Part shown: in pieces, positions 47,447 through 59,375 of the stretch
Layout of the letters: each line of letters opens with the position of its first letter
Position numbering within the stretch: position 1 is the first letter of the stretch
Assembly (NCBI RefSeq): GCF_965638725.1
Contig: NC_134975.1
Span: 819,672-883,671, forward strand
Reading direction: 5' to 3'
Length of the DNA stretch: 64,000 nt
From: Aptenodytes patagonicus
Lineage: Eukaryota > Chordata > Aves > Sphenisciformes > Spheniscidae
Program-made: the position numbers and the translations under genes
Notes under the pieces: generated by a model
Told to the model about the DNA's origin: nothing
Databases searched by the model: none
Seen by the model: the letters and a program-made list of their open reading frames with translations, nothing else

Positions 47447-49662
47447 CTGGATCAAAAACAAACAAACCAACAAACCAAACATGAGGAAGAGGGGAAGGGG
47501 GGGGGTGTGTTACTGCATCCCGAGGCGTGGGTGGGGATTTCTGCACGTCGGGGAGGGAAAGAAAGGGGGGAAAAAAAGGAGGATAAAGAGTAGAGGAATG
47601 CGAGTGAAGAGAAAGGGCGAGAAAGAGAGGGGAAAAGAGACCAGGCAGGCAGAAAATGCATCCAGCGAGGGGAATAATACTATAATAAGAGGAATAATAA
47701 CATAATATTCATAATTCACGTGGTGAAAGCCTGTTTTTCTTGGCGACACTGTCCACGCTGATAAACAAGGAGCATCAAGTCAACCCGCAGACTAATGTGC
47801 GCGGATAATCAAAGGGACCTTCCGAACGGACAGATTTTAGGCAATATCTAGAGCTTCTCCCCTATTTCCTTCTTCCTTTTTCCTTCCCCCCTCCTTTCTT
47901 TTTTTTTTTCCACCCAGCAGCAAATCTTCCCGGGGATCCCCGCAGACGCGCACCCCCGAACACCGAGCCCGGTGCAGAGACAAGTGCATCCCCCGCACCC
48001 CAAGCCCCTCCCGCCGGCTTGGTGCAGCCCAGGGAGCCCCTCGGAGAGCGGGGGGTGGGGGAGCAAACCCAGCCAGAATAACCCCAGCCCCCCCCGCCCC
48101 CCCCCCCGTGGACTTTTGCGGGGGGTGGGGAGGGGGAGATGCTCTGTGCTTTGCAAAGGGGCTATTGGGAATGGGTTCAGCAGGGATACGGGGAGCATCT
48201 TCACCCCTGCTCTGTCGGTACTGGGGGGGGGGGGGTGTGTGGAGGGGGCAAAGCTCCCCCCGAGCTTTCGGGCAGCCCCAGCCCCTTCCCAGCCCCCTGT
48301 CAGGGTGGTGGTGGGGGTGACCTGGGCGACGGAGCTCCTCGCCGCAAAGGTGTGACCCAGCTGGCTGGAGCAGGAAGATGGAGGCGAGCTCTCCTCGGCA
48401 GGCAGCGCGGCCCCAATTATGGCTGACAGGAGTGAATTGGGGAGCCCCTGGGGGAGCTTTGGGGGCGATCGGCTCTTTGCGGGGGAAATTGGGGGTGCTG
48501 AGGGTGCCGCAAAGGCCGGTGGTGGTGGTGGTGGGGGGCAGGAATCTCCTTCAGGGGGGTTCACCAGAGCCGCGGGCGATGGGGAGAGGAAGCGGTGGGG
48601 GCGGCAGTTCCTCCAAATACGGCTTGAATGCGAGGAACCCCCCCAAACCCCCCCCCCACACCCATCACGCAGCCAACAATGCATCGCCAAATTCCTCCCC
48701 CTCTCCCCAAAAAGCTCTCGGGTAAAACCCATTCCTCCGTCCCTCTTTGTCCCGAAGAAGGAAAACACATAAACCGATGTGTGCCCCCCCCTCCATTGCC
48801 CCCCCAAAAGGACTAACGCGACCCGTCCCTTCTCTCCATTCAAGATGCTGTAGGGTGCCCCCCCCCCCCCCCCTTTACCGTGGTTATTTCATCCCCCCCC
48901 CCCCCCGCTGGCTCCTGCGTCCTACCCCACCCAGCGCTGGGACGGGGGACGGGGGGAGGCTGGAAGGAGCCTGGGGAGAGGGACCGGGAGGCAGCACCTA
49001 CCATCACCTTCCTCCCCCCGCTGCCGTCGGGTCACGGAGCCGGCCGGGCCCGGTGGGACCAGGAGGGGAAGGGAGCGAGGGATTTGCTGGGCTAAAAGAT
49101 GCTCCAAGGAGGGGTTTTGCCTTCCCGGCTGCCTGCGGCTGTCAGTCGGGCAGGGTGCCCGCCTGCCCCGGAGGAGAAGCCCCGCCGGGTCCTCCCCCCC
49201 CACCCCTCGCCTCCCTCCTTCCTCTCCAAACAGATTAATTTGTCACTTGACACCTATTCCTGTAATTGTGTGTAATTGTGATATGATTTACTGTCCCAGC
49301 CCCCGACACTTCTCATTCGACTGAACCACTAGAGAAGGGTTTTTAAAATTTTGGGTTTTTTTTTGCCTTTTTAAGCTTTCTGCACTTAGAGAAGCGGCAA
49401 GCGGAGGGGAAAATGAAGCGAAAGGCACCGAGAGACGCTCTTTAGGCGAGGCAACAAGAGGGAGGAGAGAAGAAAGGGAAGAATTAAACGGCAAAGTTAC
49501 TTTCCAAGCAAGCTCACGGCGTGTATTTTGATTCAGAAATGATTGCTTCACCTTCTTTCCCCATACATGTTCATACACATTGCCTTGCACAGCAGGCATT
49601 CCAGAGCCATTTCTTTCCCTTTAATTACATATACGGGCATACACGTATCTATCTGTGTATGC

Positions 49663-49696
<34 letters not shown>

Positions 49697-49788
49697 GCAC
49701 ACTCATCCGCACACACGCACATCCGCACCTCCGGTTGGAGCTGGCGGTTGGGAAGCGGGGGAGCACGCCGGTTCCCGGAGCAGCCTAC
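47447..49788 (-). other. HOXC13: HOXC13 intron
   Basis: This 2342-base GC-rich intron has donor GTAGGC at 49788-49783 and acceptor CAG ending at 47447. It holds long C and G runs (48096-48107, 48223-48234, 48860-48874, 48893-48906) and a (TG)n(TA)n microsatellite at about 49665-49697. Long frames open on both strands in 47.85-49.24 kb follow from base composition and match no family I know. Confidence 0.85.
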
Positions 49789-50423
49789 CTGGGAAAGGTG
49801 ATTTCCAGAGGTGCGCGGACTGCGATTGCTCTTTGGAGCAGTACACTTGCCCGTCCCAGCCGTTAGAAAGAGCCCAGTGTTGGTAACCTTCCATGGGAAG
49901 CAAAGCGTCGTGTCTCGGTTCCGGGTGACCACCGAGCCCCGGTACCACCGACACGTCCAAATAGCCAGGGACCGCCTGGTAGGAGCTGGGAAAACCGGGG
50001 TAAAAGGCGAATTCTTTGGCCCTCGACGGCAGCTCCTCGCCGGGCAGGGGCCCGCCGGCCTCGGGGTACTTCTCCCCGGGGTGGTAAGCGCAGGGTTTCT
50101 GCTGCAAGTTGACTCCGTGGGAGTGGGACAACCTGCAGCCGTAGTAGCCCCCACCGAAGGGGTAACCGTAGCTCAGCGCCGCGCTGGGAAGCCGCCCCCG
50201 ACGGGCACTGCCGGGGGGGCTCGGCAGCCGCCAGTTCGGCGTACGCGGCTCCCTGTGGCGGCGGTGGGGGCGGTGGGGCGGTGGGCACGGCGAGTCCCGC
50301 GTGGGGCATCATCTCCCGGCAGTGCCCCAGCCCCTCCATGCGGTTCTTCTCCCGCGGGGCGTCCTCGCAGCGGCAGGCGAGGCCGTCGGGCCAGCGCGGG
50401 GGGAGGCCGAGCGGTGCCGTCAT
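49789..50423 (-). CDS. HOXC13: HOXC13 exon 1 (N-terminal region; one apparent 1-base insertion)
   Basis: Exon 1 of HOXC13. The chosen start is ATG at 50423-50421 (MTAPLGLPPRWPDGL), aligned with the family start MTTSLLLHPRWPESL. Group-13 signatures are read in order: PPRQC, then in a second frame LSYGYPFGGGYYGCRLSHSHG, VNLQQKPCAYHPGEKYPE, SRAKEFAFYPGFPSSYQAVP, GYLDVSVVPGLGGHPEPRHD, GYQHWALSNGWDGQVYCSKE and QSAHLWKSPFP. The exon ends at 49789, donor GTAGGC, phase 1. The frame breaks between about 50175 and 50205; one extra base, most simply in the C run at 50195-50199, would explain it. The two exons total 892 bases, and removing one gives exactly 297 codons, or 296 residues against 330 in human. 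The N-terminus lacks the glycine-rich stretch of the human protein. An in-frame ATG lies 65 codons upstream (see findings). Confidence 0.94.
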
Positions 50424-50710
50424 GTCATGCCGCGCTGCTCCCGCTCCCGCCGCCGCCGCCGCCGCCGCCGCCGCTTCCTCCTCTTCCTCCTCCTCCTCCT
50501 CCTCCTCGGCCGCCGCCGCCGTCGGGGGAAGCTCCGCGCCGCGCCCCGCCGCCCCGCGACCCCCCCAACATATCGGCGCCGCGCGCGCATGCGCCGCCGC
50601 CCCGCCGCCGCCGCTCATTAAGAAATCCGCCGCGGCCACGCCCACCCGGCCCCCCCCCGCCCCGACGTTGTTCCCGCCCACGTGATCCCGCCGCGACGTT
50701 CATTGGTCGG
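50424..50710 (-). promoter_or_regulatory. HOXC13: HOXC13 5' UTR/promoter region
   Basis: CpG-dense DNA. Reading toward the gene: CCAAT box (ATTGG at 50702-50706), E-box in the context GGATCACGTGGG (CACGTG at 50679-50684), GGGCGTGGCC Sp1/KLF-like site (about 50636-50645), then GCC- and CTC-triplet repeats (about 50446-50520) before the ATG. Confidence 0.55.
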
Positions 50711-51480
50711 CGGCTCCCCCCCTTCCCGCCCCCCCACCTCCCCCCCCGCCCCGCGCCCGCCCCGTCGGGGGTTGGCGGGGGGGGGGGGGGGGGGAGGGAG
50801 GAGGGGGGGGCGGCCGGCACAAAGAGCCGCGCGTGGCCGCGCGTGGGGGGGCGGCTCCCCGCCCACGCGTGTCGGCTGCGGCGGGACGACCCGTGTGTCC
50901 TCGCCCCCCCCCCCCCCCCGTGTCCTCCCCGTGTCCTCACGCGCACCCCAAAACACCGCGGGGGGGGGTGTGTGTGGGGGCGGGGACGCGGGACACAGAT
51001 GCTCTCCCTTGAAGGCCCCCCCCCCCGTGTTTCGGCGTGGGGGAAGGATGCTCTAAGCGATATATGCGGGGGGGGGGGGGCACAAGGATGACCACCCCCC
51101 CGCGATATTTCAAGGGGAAACCACGGACAACCACCCCACGATGCTTCGAGGGGCGGCCCACAATCACCCCACCCCACCCCTTTTTTTTTTGGGGGGGGGG
51201 GACACACCCGTTGACTATTTTTTCCTCCGCAAGGTGCTTCCCCCCCCCCCCCCGAAAAAATAATAAAAAAGCAAAACCTTTGCCCAAACGCCCCCCTCCC
51301 ACCTCAATTTTCCTGCCAGGCTCCGAAATAATTTGATTTTCGGCCATTCAGCACGCGGGGGGGGGGGGGGGGGGGCGGTTATTGATGTTTAATAGTTCGG
51401 TGATAAATATTTCAGCGGCGATGCGGGGGGAGTGGGGGGGGGGCAAGGGAGGAAAAAGTGGAAAAAACCTCTATTTTTTT
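50711..51480. other. GC-rich DNA upstream of HOXC13
   Basis: CpG-rich to about 50950, with long G/C runs (50776-50796, 50905-50920, 51358-51375). A degenerate tandem repeat lies at about 51084-51180. No gene recognised. Confidence 0.4.
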
Positions 51481-52752
51481 TAGGATTTTAGTGCCTTAGC
51501 CTACGAGAAGGGAGGCGAGCTCCGCCCGCGCTGCATTTGCCCCCCAGATTTTCCTGGGGGGGGGGGGGGGGAGCCGTGGAGAGTGGAGTCCTCCGAGGGA
51601 ACCTCCAGATGGTCCCGCCTGTCCCTGTCGCCCCCCCCCCCGCACTGTGGGGTGCGTACCCACGCAGGACACCCCTCCCCGCTGCGTGTGACCCTTGAAT
51701 CCTAACACCCACCCCCCCCACCCCTCGGTGCTGCTGGGTTTGGGGGTGACACCCCCCTCGCGGGGCCCTTCCCCTCCCGGCTCATCCTCTTCCAACTCTT
51801 CCCAATAGCAAAAAAAAAAAAAAGAAAAAAGCTGGAAATAAGGAAAAAAACCCACAAAACCCCCAAATCCTGGAGGCGGGGGGTTCCCACCCTGCGAAGG
51901 GAGCCCGTAAAAGGGCGAAGGCGAGTTCTCAATTAACCTGCCCCGCTCCGAGCTGTCGAGGGGGGAATTTTCGGCGTCCTAAAGAGCCGTCGAAGTCCCA
52001 AGTTCAAGGCGAAGGAGCCCAAGCGGGTCCCCCTGAGCCTCGGGGACGGGTTTTGCGGGGATGCGGCCTCGGGGGGCACCTTCCAAGGGCTTCGACCTGG
52101 GTTTGGAAGTGGGATTGGAGAAGGCTGCGGCGGGCGAGGGTGGGGCGGGGGGGAAATGAAAATAAGAAAATAATGACATAAAGCAATGAAATGGAACGAA
52201 ATGAAAATAACAAAATGAAAAATAAAATAAGAATAAAAATAAAATAAGAATAAAAATAAAAATAAAAATAAGAATAAAAATAAGAATAGGAATAAAAATA
52301 AGAATAGGAATAAGAATAAGAATAGGAATAAGAATAACAATTAAAATATATTAAAAAAATAAAAATGATAATAATTAAAAAAGCCGTGCCCGCGCCCTTT
52401 GAATTCCACAAACTGCTGTGAGTCCATCCAGAAATCACCCGGGAGGAACATCCCCCCCCCATCCCAAGAACCACATGGCTCGGAGGGGGTGAGGGAAGAA
52501 GCCGAGCAAGAAACGATACGTAAATTAAAGCCGGGTGTCCGCCACGTCGGGGGGAGCCGAACAAACCCCCCCCCCCCTTCCCTCCCCCCAGCAACCCTTC
52601 ATTTATTTTTTTTGCGCCTTTAATTTTTATGAAGCAGTTAACGTTTCGCAGCATATGTCCCATCCGCGCGGCGTGGGAAGGGGATTAAATGTTAAAAATG
52701 TAAAGATTTACGGTGAGGGTAATAGGGGCGGAACGGGGGGGGGGCCGCGCGG
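51481..52752. repeat. Upstream DNA with an (AAAATAAGAATA)-type array
   Basis: GC-rich, unrecognised sequence to 52150, then an A-rich minisatellite at about 52170-52360 built of AAAATA, AAGAATA and GGAATA units. A small mixed block with TTTTTATGAAG lies at about 52620-52660. No gene recognised. Confidence 0.5.
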
Positions 52753-52797
52753 AGCGGGCAGGCAGCGGGCAGGCAGCGGGCAGGCAGCGGGCAGGGC
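52753..52797 (+). repeat. 11-base tandem repeat GCGGGCAGGCA, about four copies
   Basis: Near-perfect copies of an 11-base G-rich unit, so the plus strand has regularly spaced GGG tracts that could form a G-quadruplex. Confidence 0.85.
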
Positions 52798-54023
52798 TCG
52801 GTGTCGGGGCGCTCGGGGGTTAAGGTGGGAGCCCCTGAGGAAGGCAGGCACCGGGAGAAATTGCACGAAGAAGAGGGAAGGGCGCTGGGCAGGTCTGGGG
52901 AAGGGCTTTTCCACTTCGTCTCCCGGGGAAATAAGCGGTTTGAGGAAACACTGGATTTTGTAATGCGGGGGGTTAGTGCGGGTTGCACGCCGAAAATTAG
53001 GGGAGAGGGTGAAAACGAGGGAAAAAGAGAAGAAAACGAGGGAAAAATAGAAGAGAACAAGAGAAAAAGAGAAAAAATCCAAGAGAAAAATAGACGAAAA
53101 CAAGAGAAAAAGAGAAAAGAACAAGAGAAAAATAAAAAACAAGCGAAAAAGAAAAAAAAAAACAAGAGAAAAAGATAAAAGAACAAGAGAAAAAGAGAAG
53201 AAAACGAGAAGAAAAGAGAAGGAAACAAGAGAAAAAGAGAAGAAAACAGAAAAGAGAAGAAAACAAGAGAAAAAGGTCTTTTTTCTGGAGGTAACGGAAG
53301 AGAAAAATCACATTTAACCGGTGGTTTCCTGGGGAAGGGTCCGTGGCTGGGGAGGGAGGAGGAGGGTCGGTGTGCAAAACAACCCCCAGCTCCGAAATTC
53401 AGGATTTCATTTCGAAAACGCTCCCGGTTTACCGTTTCTTCTCATTTCTTAGCTTCTGAGGGCGGCTCTCCCCGCGATGGCGGGTGGGTTAATGAACCCA
53501 AACCAGCTCGGGGATGTTTACACTTACCAAAATGTGGAACCGCTTAGGAGAGTGGTACCCATAAATAAAAAATTGGAAGAGGAGAAGGAGCAATTAGAAA
53601 TAAGAGCAGATGCGAGACCCGTCCGATAGGTTAGGGTTTGGGTGGGTTGTTTTTTTTTTTTTTTAAATAGCATTTTTTTTTCCCCCCAAGCTCTTTTTAA
53701 AGATATAATATTCCTCTGCCTGTGCCCTTATAGAAAAAGGCTGGAAGAGTCCGCATCGCTCACACACCATCCCCGCAGCATCACGCTTTCCGGATTATTT
53801 TTTAAATTAGGGAAATAAGAGGGAAAATTGACCAATGTCAAATAATATTGCCTTATAAATTCCTCTTCCTCATCCTCGTGCCGGCTCTAGGCTTGCAGAT
53901 TGCTCCGGAAAAGCTTTTACGTGGATATTTCTGCAGGGAGCGGGTTCCCTCTCCCTCTACCAGCGGGCTCCGAGGAGAAAGAAGCTGAATTTCCTTCTTC
54001 TGAAGACAAGTATGGGTTTGCCT
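52798..54023. other. Upstream DNA with an A/G-rich tract
   Basis: A purine tract built of GAGAAAAAGAGAAGA-like units occupies about 53007-53275. Mixed-composition sequence follows (53280-54023), including an AT-rich block at 53800-53880. No gene recognised. Confidence 0.4.
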
Positions 54024-54123
54024 NNNNNNNNNNNNNNNNNNNNNNNNNNNNNNNNNNNNNNNNNNNNNNNNNNNNNNNNNNNNNNNNNNNNNNNNNNNNN
54101 NNNNNNNNNNNNNNNNNNNNNNN
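54024..54123. other. Assembly gap of exactly 100 N
   Basis: One hundred N characters, the conventional placeholder for a gap of unknown size. The true distance across it is not known, and frames that run through it mean nothing. Confidence 1.
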
Positions 54124-57100
54124 AAGAAACCTTCTCTCTTTTGCCAAATATTATTCAGAACCAGTTATGCGAGAGCTGTGTGTCTCTCCCCTTCTCCCCC
54201 CCCCCAAACTATTTACTTCTTGGTCCACTTGATGTCCAAATATTTCATTCCTCGGAGCTGCTTGGAGGGATTGGGGGGGGAAGAGTGGGAGCTCTTGGCC
54301 AAGTTTAGTCGCATTTTCAAAAGCAAAACACTGAAGAGTCTCATTTCCAGAGGTAGAAGCTGAACTTAAATGAACCGCGTTTGCCAAACTGGCGTTTATT
54401 ATATCTTAAATAGAGGAATATAGATGAGGAATAGGCACGACCCGTGCCCGCGCGTTCACACCGAGCGTGAACGAGCGATGCAATCTCCATTTCCAAGCAA
54501 CACCGTGATGGGAGAAGTACAACTCTCTGTGGAAAACCTGGGATTTATTAGGCATTAGCTAGGGAAAATATGTATGCAATAAGCAAAGAAGCAAGAAAAC
54601 GCGGGGGGGGGGGGAAGCAAGCCCGATGTTTCTCGTCGAAAAACATTTTTGGTAAATGGAGAGATCCCAGCCCGTTCCAAAAATTGTTTGCTGGGCTGAA
54701 TTTTAAAGGAGAAGAAATGCTTAGGGAAATAAAGCGATACATGACCCCACCTCGGCAGAGAGGCTGAAACCGCTGTGTTTTCCCCAAAACGTGTGCGGGT
54801 TGCGCGTGGGATGGGCCATTTTGCTTTTTGCAGGATCTTTATCCGCCTGGATGGGAATAACCTGGATTTTCACCAAGGACTGGGACTGTGCCTCCACCTC
54901 AGGTACGGCTATTTATCCCCCATGGCAATTAATAACACTGGTTTCATTTCAATACTCGGAGTCTAGCCTAAACGCCAAGAACCTGATGAAATTCTTCTTT
55001 CACGAAGTTAAACCCAAATGTGGATTTTGGGGTTAAAGATGGGCTGAAAAAGCCCTGGCAGGACGCAGGCAGGGCTGCTGCCTTTCCACCCCTCTCCGAA
55101 GCTGCTCCGAGCGCATCCAGACCGTCAGCAAAACTTTGGCACCAGCAAGAGATGTTTTAATTCTGCGCTCGGTTAAAAAGGGGGTGAAAAAAAGGATTTG
55201 GCTCCATTATTGGCGAAAGAAGAGTGGTTTTCCTCCCTGTCCTCCAAGGCTTTCTCAGGCTCCGGCGTGCCACGAGTGACCCGCACAGCTCCTATGTGCT
55301 TTTCCTCCCCTCAAACACGTGGAAAAATACCCCTCCTCGTGGTTTTTTTCCTCCCTGAGGATGTGCCTTTGCAAGGCGAAAAAAAAAAAACCCCAAAATC
55401 GGCTTTTGTATTGTCACGCAGGGGCTTTTCGGCATTAAACGGCAAGTGCGTAAAGCAGAGTCTTCCTCGGGGACAGCTACAAATGAGCCGGGAAGGCAGC
55501 AGCGGGGGGAGGGGGGGGGGGGTTGGGGGGGGGTTTGTGTCTGCTGAGCTGGAAAAAAAAAGGTTAAATCGGGGATGGCTAAAATGTTGCTCTTGGGGAC
55601 CTCCGAATGCGGAGGTTTCTCTTCAAAACAAGAAAAAATCTTCGAAAGAAATTGCGTCGTTTTTCTCCCGTATAGCGTGTGTTGGGGTGAGGATTCATCC
55701 TGCTCTGCGGGATGGCGGGGGGGGGGGGGGGGGGGGGGCTGGAGGGGGTAAACGGAGTGAAAATATGTTGGGTTTTGTCTCTTTTATATTCATTTTTGGG
55801 GTTGTAGGAGGTTTGGCGTTTAGGTGTGAGCCCCGTTTGCCTGATCCAGTCAAATGTCGGCAAGGGCAGGGCTGGTGTTGGGGTGACGCTGGTCGGAGTC
55901 GCCAGCCCCCACAGGGTCCCCTCCGGGCCACCCCCCCCCCCCCCCCCCGCCCCGCCCCAGCCCCCGCTGCCTTGGGGCTTTCAGACCCGAGTGGGGCCGC
56001 TGCGACCCACGCAGGGACAGGGACCCGCGCAGACACGCAGGGGCTGGGTTCAGGTGAGGGTCCCCTCTGGCTTCGGGGCGGGGATGCCGCCCCCCACCCC
56101 CTCGGGACAGAGGGCTCCGGGGGGGGGGGCCTTTCCCCGCACCCCCCTTTCCCCGCTCCACAGAGCTGCAGCGCGCTTCGGGGGCAGGGAGAAGGAGAGG
56201 TTTCCACGCGTGCGGCTTGGTTCTCCCCGAATTAGCCGAAAGTTCGTATGAAAATCAAAACGAATTTATTCCGCCTCCTCGGCCGCGGTGTGTTCCATCG
56301 GCAAAACTGGGAGCCAAGCGGGATCTGTGCCACACATCCCTCCCTCCCTCCCTCCTGCCCTCCACCCACCCACCCACCCACCCACGTATCTATCCATCCA
56401 CGCATCCAGCTAGCTATGCAATTATTGTGTATCCCGTACCGGTTATATACCCTATATCTATATTTAAGACACTCCCTCACAGCCCTTTTCTCCGGTACCT
56501 CTTCCCCATGTGGCTGTGGCCGTTCCTACGTGTCTATCCCGAAAATAAAATAAACCCCACGAAGTTTCCAGCGCTGCCTGGGAGGGATGCTGAAGCCCTC
56601 GGAGATACCGCACGTTTTATTTACTTTCCAATTAAATCAACGTTACTCCTTTTGTTTAAACAAACAAACAAACAAAAAAGCCAAAACAAACAAACAAACG
56701 CCCCCCCCCCCCAATAAAAAAAAGTGTCGCTTATCAAACCTTTCTGCAAAATAATTGCAGACATCCCGGGTCCTGCTTTGTATTTCGTCTTCCCCCAGCT
56801 CGCTTTGAAAGCCCGACGGCAGGTTGTGTCTTTCCAATGAGGAATATATAATTACGCCCTTTAAATAACGCCTGGTGACTCGCACGGGGACATTTGGGCT
56901 CCTCAGCTCTTTAGGACGGTATTTATCCCCCGTTCCTCCTCGCAGATCAAGCGGAGAGGCAAAGCATTCACGACCCGCTGTCAAGGATTTAATTCTGGAG
57001 CTAAATCGCTCCAAAATATTCGCCGGGTGAGAAATTAGGGGAAGAGAAATGGGGGATTTAATTGGTATTTCGGCACGGCTGCAGGGGACGGAGGTGGGAA

Positions 57101-59042
57101 CTTCGGGCAGCTCTTGGGAGGGTGTTGGCGATGGGAAAGAAAGTGGTTCGGTGGCTTCTGCAGCGGTTACCCCGTGTTATATCAACCTTTCACGATACCG
57201 TATTATTATATGCAAACGCATCTTGTGAGTTGGAGACCCCCTAGAGCTATTTACCGGGGGACCCCCCCCCCCCCCCCGCACCCCTAAAATGTGTGTCGGG
57301 GACCAGCCTCCCCCGATTTCTTCTCTCCGTTCATCTCCTCATGACTTGTGGTAACAACACCTGAAGGTCTGAGGGTGAAACGATCGACCTTTGGAAAAAT
57401 CCCGGCTATAAAGCACTTTTTAGCTCTGCGGATCAATAGATCCAGCGTCTAAAAAAACCCAGAGAACCTGTTCTTGGGCGTTCAAAGAAAAAATGCGCTT
57501 AAGTTTCGCGGAAGAAAGGGATTTTCCCTGGGTGTCATCCCCGCTATTTCTTTGGCATCTTCCTTAAATTAATTCCTCTCTCTCTCTCCTTTCGCCCCTT
57601 GAGAAGAAGTAGTGAAAAAGAACGGGGAAAAAGATATTTTTCCAACTTTTTTTTTTTTTTAAAGAGGGGGCGAGACACATTTCCCTTGGTAGTTTGCAAA
57701 GCTCTTTCAAAGCCAGCTCCTTTCCCGACTTGCAGGCAAAGCCGGGGCGGGGAGGGCGATGTCCCTTCTGCATATCGTGGTTGATTTTTTCTTTTTTTCC
57801 CACGAAATTGGACATTTTTCGAGCCGCCCGTGGGCACGGGATTTATTCCCCGCCGAGCTGCTCCTGCAGCAGCCCTCTTCGCATTGCTGGCTGCCAAATA
57901 CATAAATACCAGTTACCGGCCTGTATCAGTCTTCTCGGCTCCAAATATTTACCGGTAAAATTCCTTTTTTTTCCCCCCTCCAAATCCCACCTAAATATTT
58001 CTGCGTTATTTTCCCAGCCGTGCTTTGAGGTTATCGCAAACTCCCGGGTTTGCGCCTTTTTGCAAAGAGTTTTTTTGCTCATGCAACGCTGCGAAGGCTC
58101 CAGGGATTTGCCAAGCACCTGGGAAAAGCACCGGGATTTTCGGAGGATTTGAGGTTTTCCATAAAAAAAAAAAAAAAAAAAAAAAAAAATCGGAGTTCTT
58201 GAGAGCTGGGCGATTTGAATGCAAACTGGATCGTTAATAAAAATGAAATCAAAATAAGGTTAAACTCCCCGTTTTATGCCACGAGTGCAGATTTAGGAGG
58301 TTAAATACACGGATTCATTTTTCGCCCGAATTATTTTTTACAGCCGGACCGGATTACGGTAAGGAAACCGCGGGTAAAAGTGTTTTATTTCGACAAACCC
58401 GCATTTCGCGTTGGCAGGAGCTTCCCCACGGGCTGGAGCGGTCCCAGGTCAAACAGCGACGTAAAAAGGTGCCTTTTTCTGCCTTGCCTTGGCTGGCCCG
58501 CGGACACCCCAGGGTGGCCACCAGCCCCGGCCCTTTGCACCCCGTCCTTCACCCCACGGCGAAACCGATGGGGGAAGAGGAGGAGGATTACCGGCACTAA
58601 GGAGTTAAAAATCTGCAAGCCTGCCGTCTCCCCCCCCCGGCAAAATAAACTAAAAATAAAGAGTGTGGACCGAGCCTGGGGTCGGGTTTTACCCCTCCGA
58701 GCCCCGTGCAGGGGTGGAGGATGCTCTTGGCTCAAGCCGGGGCTGCTTCTGCCTCCTCGCCCCCCGAGATGGGCAGAGACCCCAGCGGCTGGCTCAGGAG
58801 AGGCTATTTACCCCCCAAATACCACTTGAGATACAAACAGCCCCCCCCAAAAAGACCCAAATCTCCCATGCATTTAACGGTGAACAAGCGCGGACGTCAC
58901 CCCGATTGCTCTTCGTTCCGTGGCAGCAATAATTTTCACGAAGGGGAAGTTAAGCAATTTGAAGACGGTTTGTTCCTCTTTTCCTGCTCCCATATGTGCA
59001 GCCAGAGATTTCAGGATAAAAGGATCTGTGCCTACACAGATG

Positions 59043-59077
<35 letters not shown>

Positions 59078-59375
59078 TTATGGCTATGCCTGTGGTTATG
59101 TGTATATATACATGCATATCCGCATGCAGATATGGATAAATGTTGAGGGAATTTAATTAAGGGCTGTCAAGCTCGTTTAATCGGCTGCCCTGGATTAGCT
59201 GGAGCAGTGCTGTGACTTTGGGGGATACTCGCCTTGGCTTTTTAGGCGCATTTGGCAATTCTGGGGCAGGTTTTGGGGCAGGCAGAGGCCACTGAAGGTG
59301 AAAACCGCGATTATCTCCTTGCAAATTCTGTGGTGCGTTGCGGCCTCTTTGGAGAAGGAAGGAAGGGAGAGAGAG
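54124..59375. other. Distal upstream DNA of HOXC13
   Basis: No gene recognised. G/C runs (55721-55738, 55930-55950), CCCT/CCCA repeats (56337-56384), a CAAA run (56658-56699), an A run of about 29 bases (58161-58189) and (TA)n at 59047-59074 are present. Mixed-composition blocks that could be regulatory lie near 54360-54560, 56740-57060, 57340-57560 and 58200-58400. The 345-codon plus-strand frame at 55.2-56.2 kb starts on TTG and crosses G and C runs. Confidence 0.3.

Noticed and set aside
47848-48843. 331-codon minus-strand frame in the HOXC13 intron
   Set aside because: GC-rich, full of G and C homopolymers, lies between two well-defined exons, and resembles no family I know.
49811-51091. 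426-codon plus-strand frame
   Set aside because: It is antisense to HOXC13 exon 1 and its CpG-rich promoter; proline/arginine-rich low complexity with no domain.
53900-54308. Frames running through the N block
   Set aside because: The residues inside the gap are undefined, so the frames have no meaning.
55198-56235. 345-codon plus-strand frame
   Set aside because: It starts on TTG, crosses long G and C runs, and has no recognisable domain.
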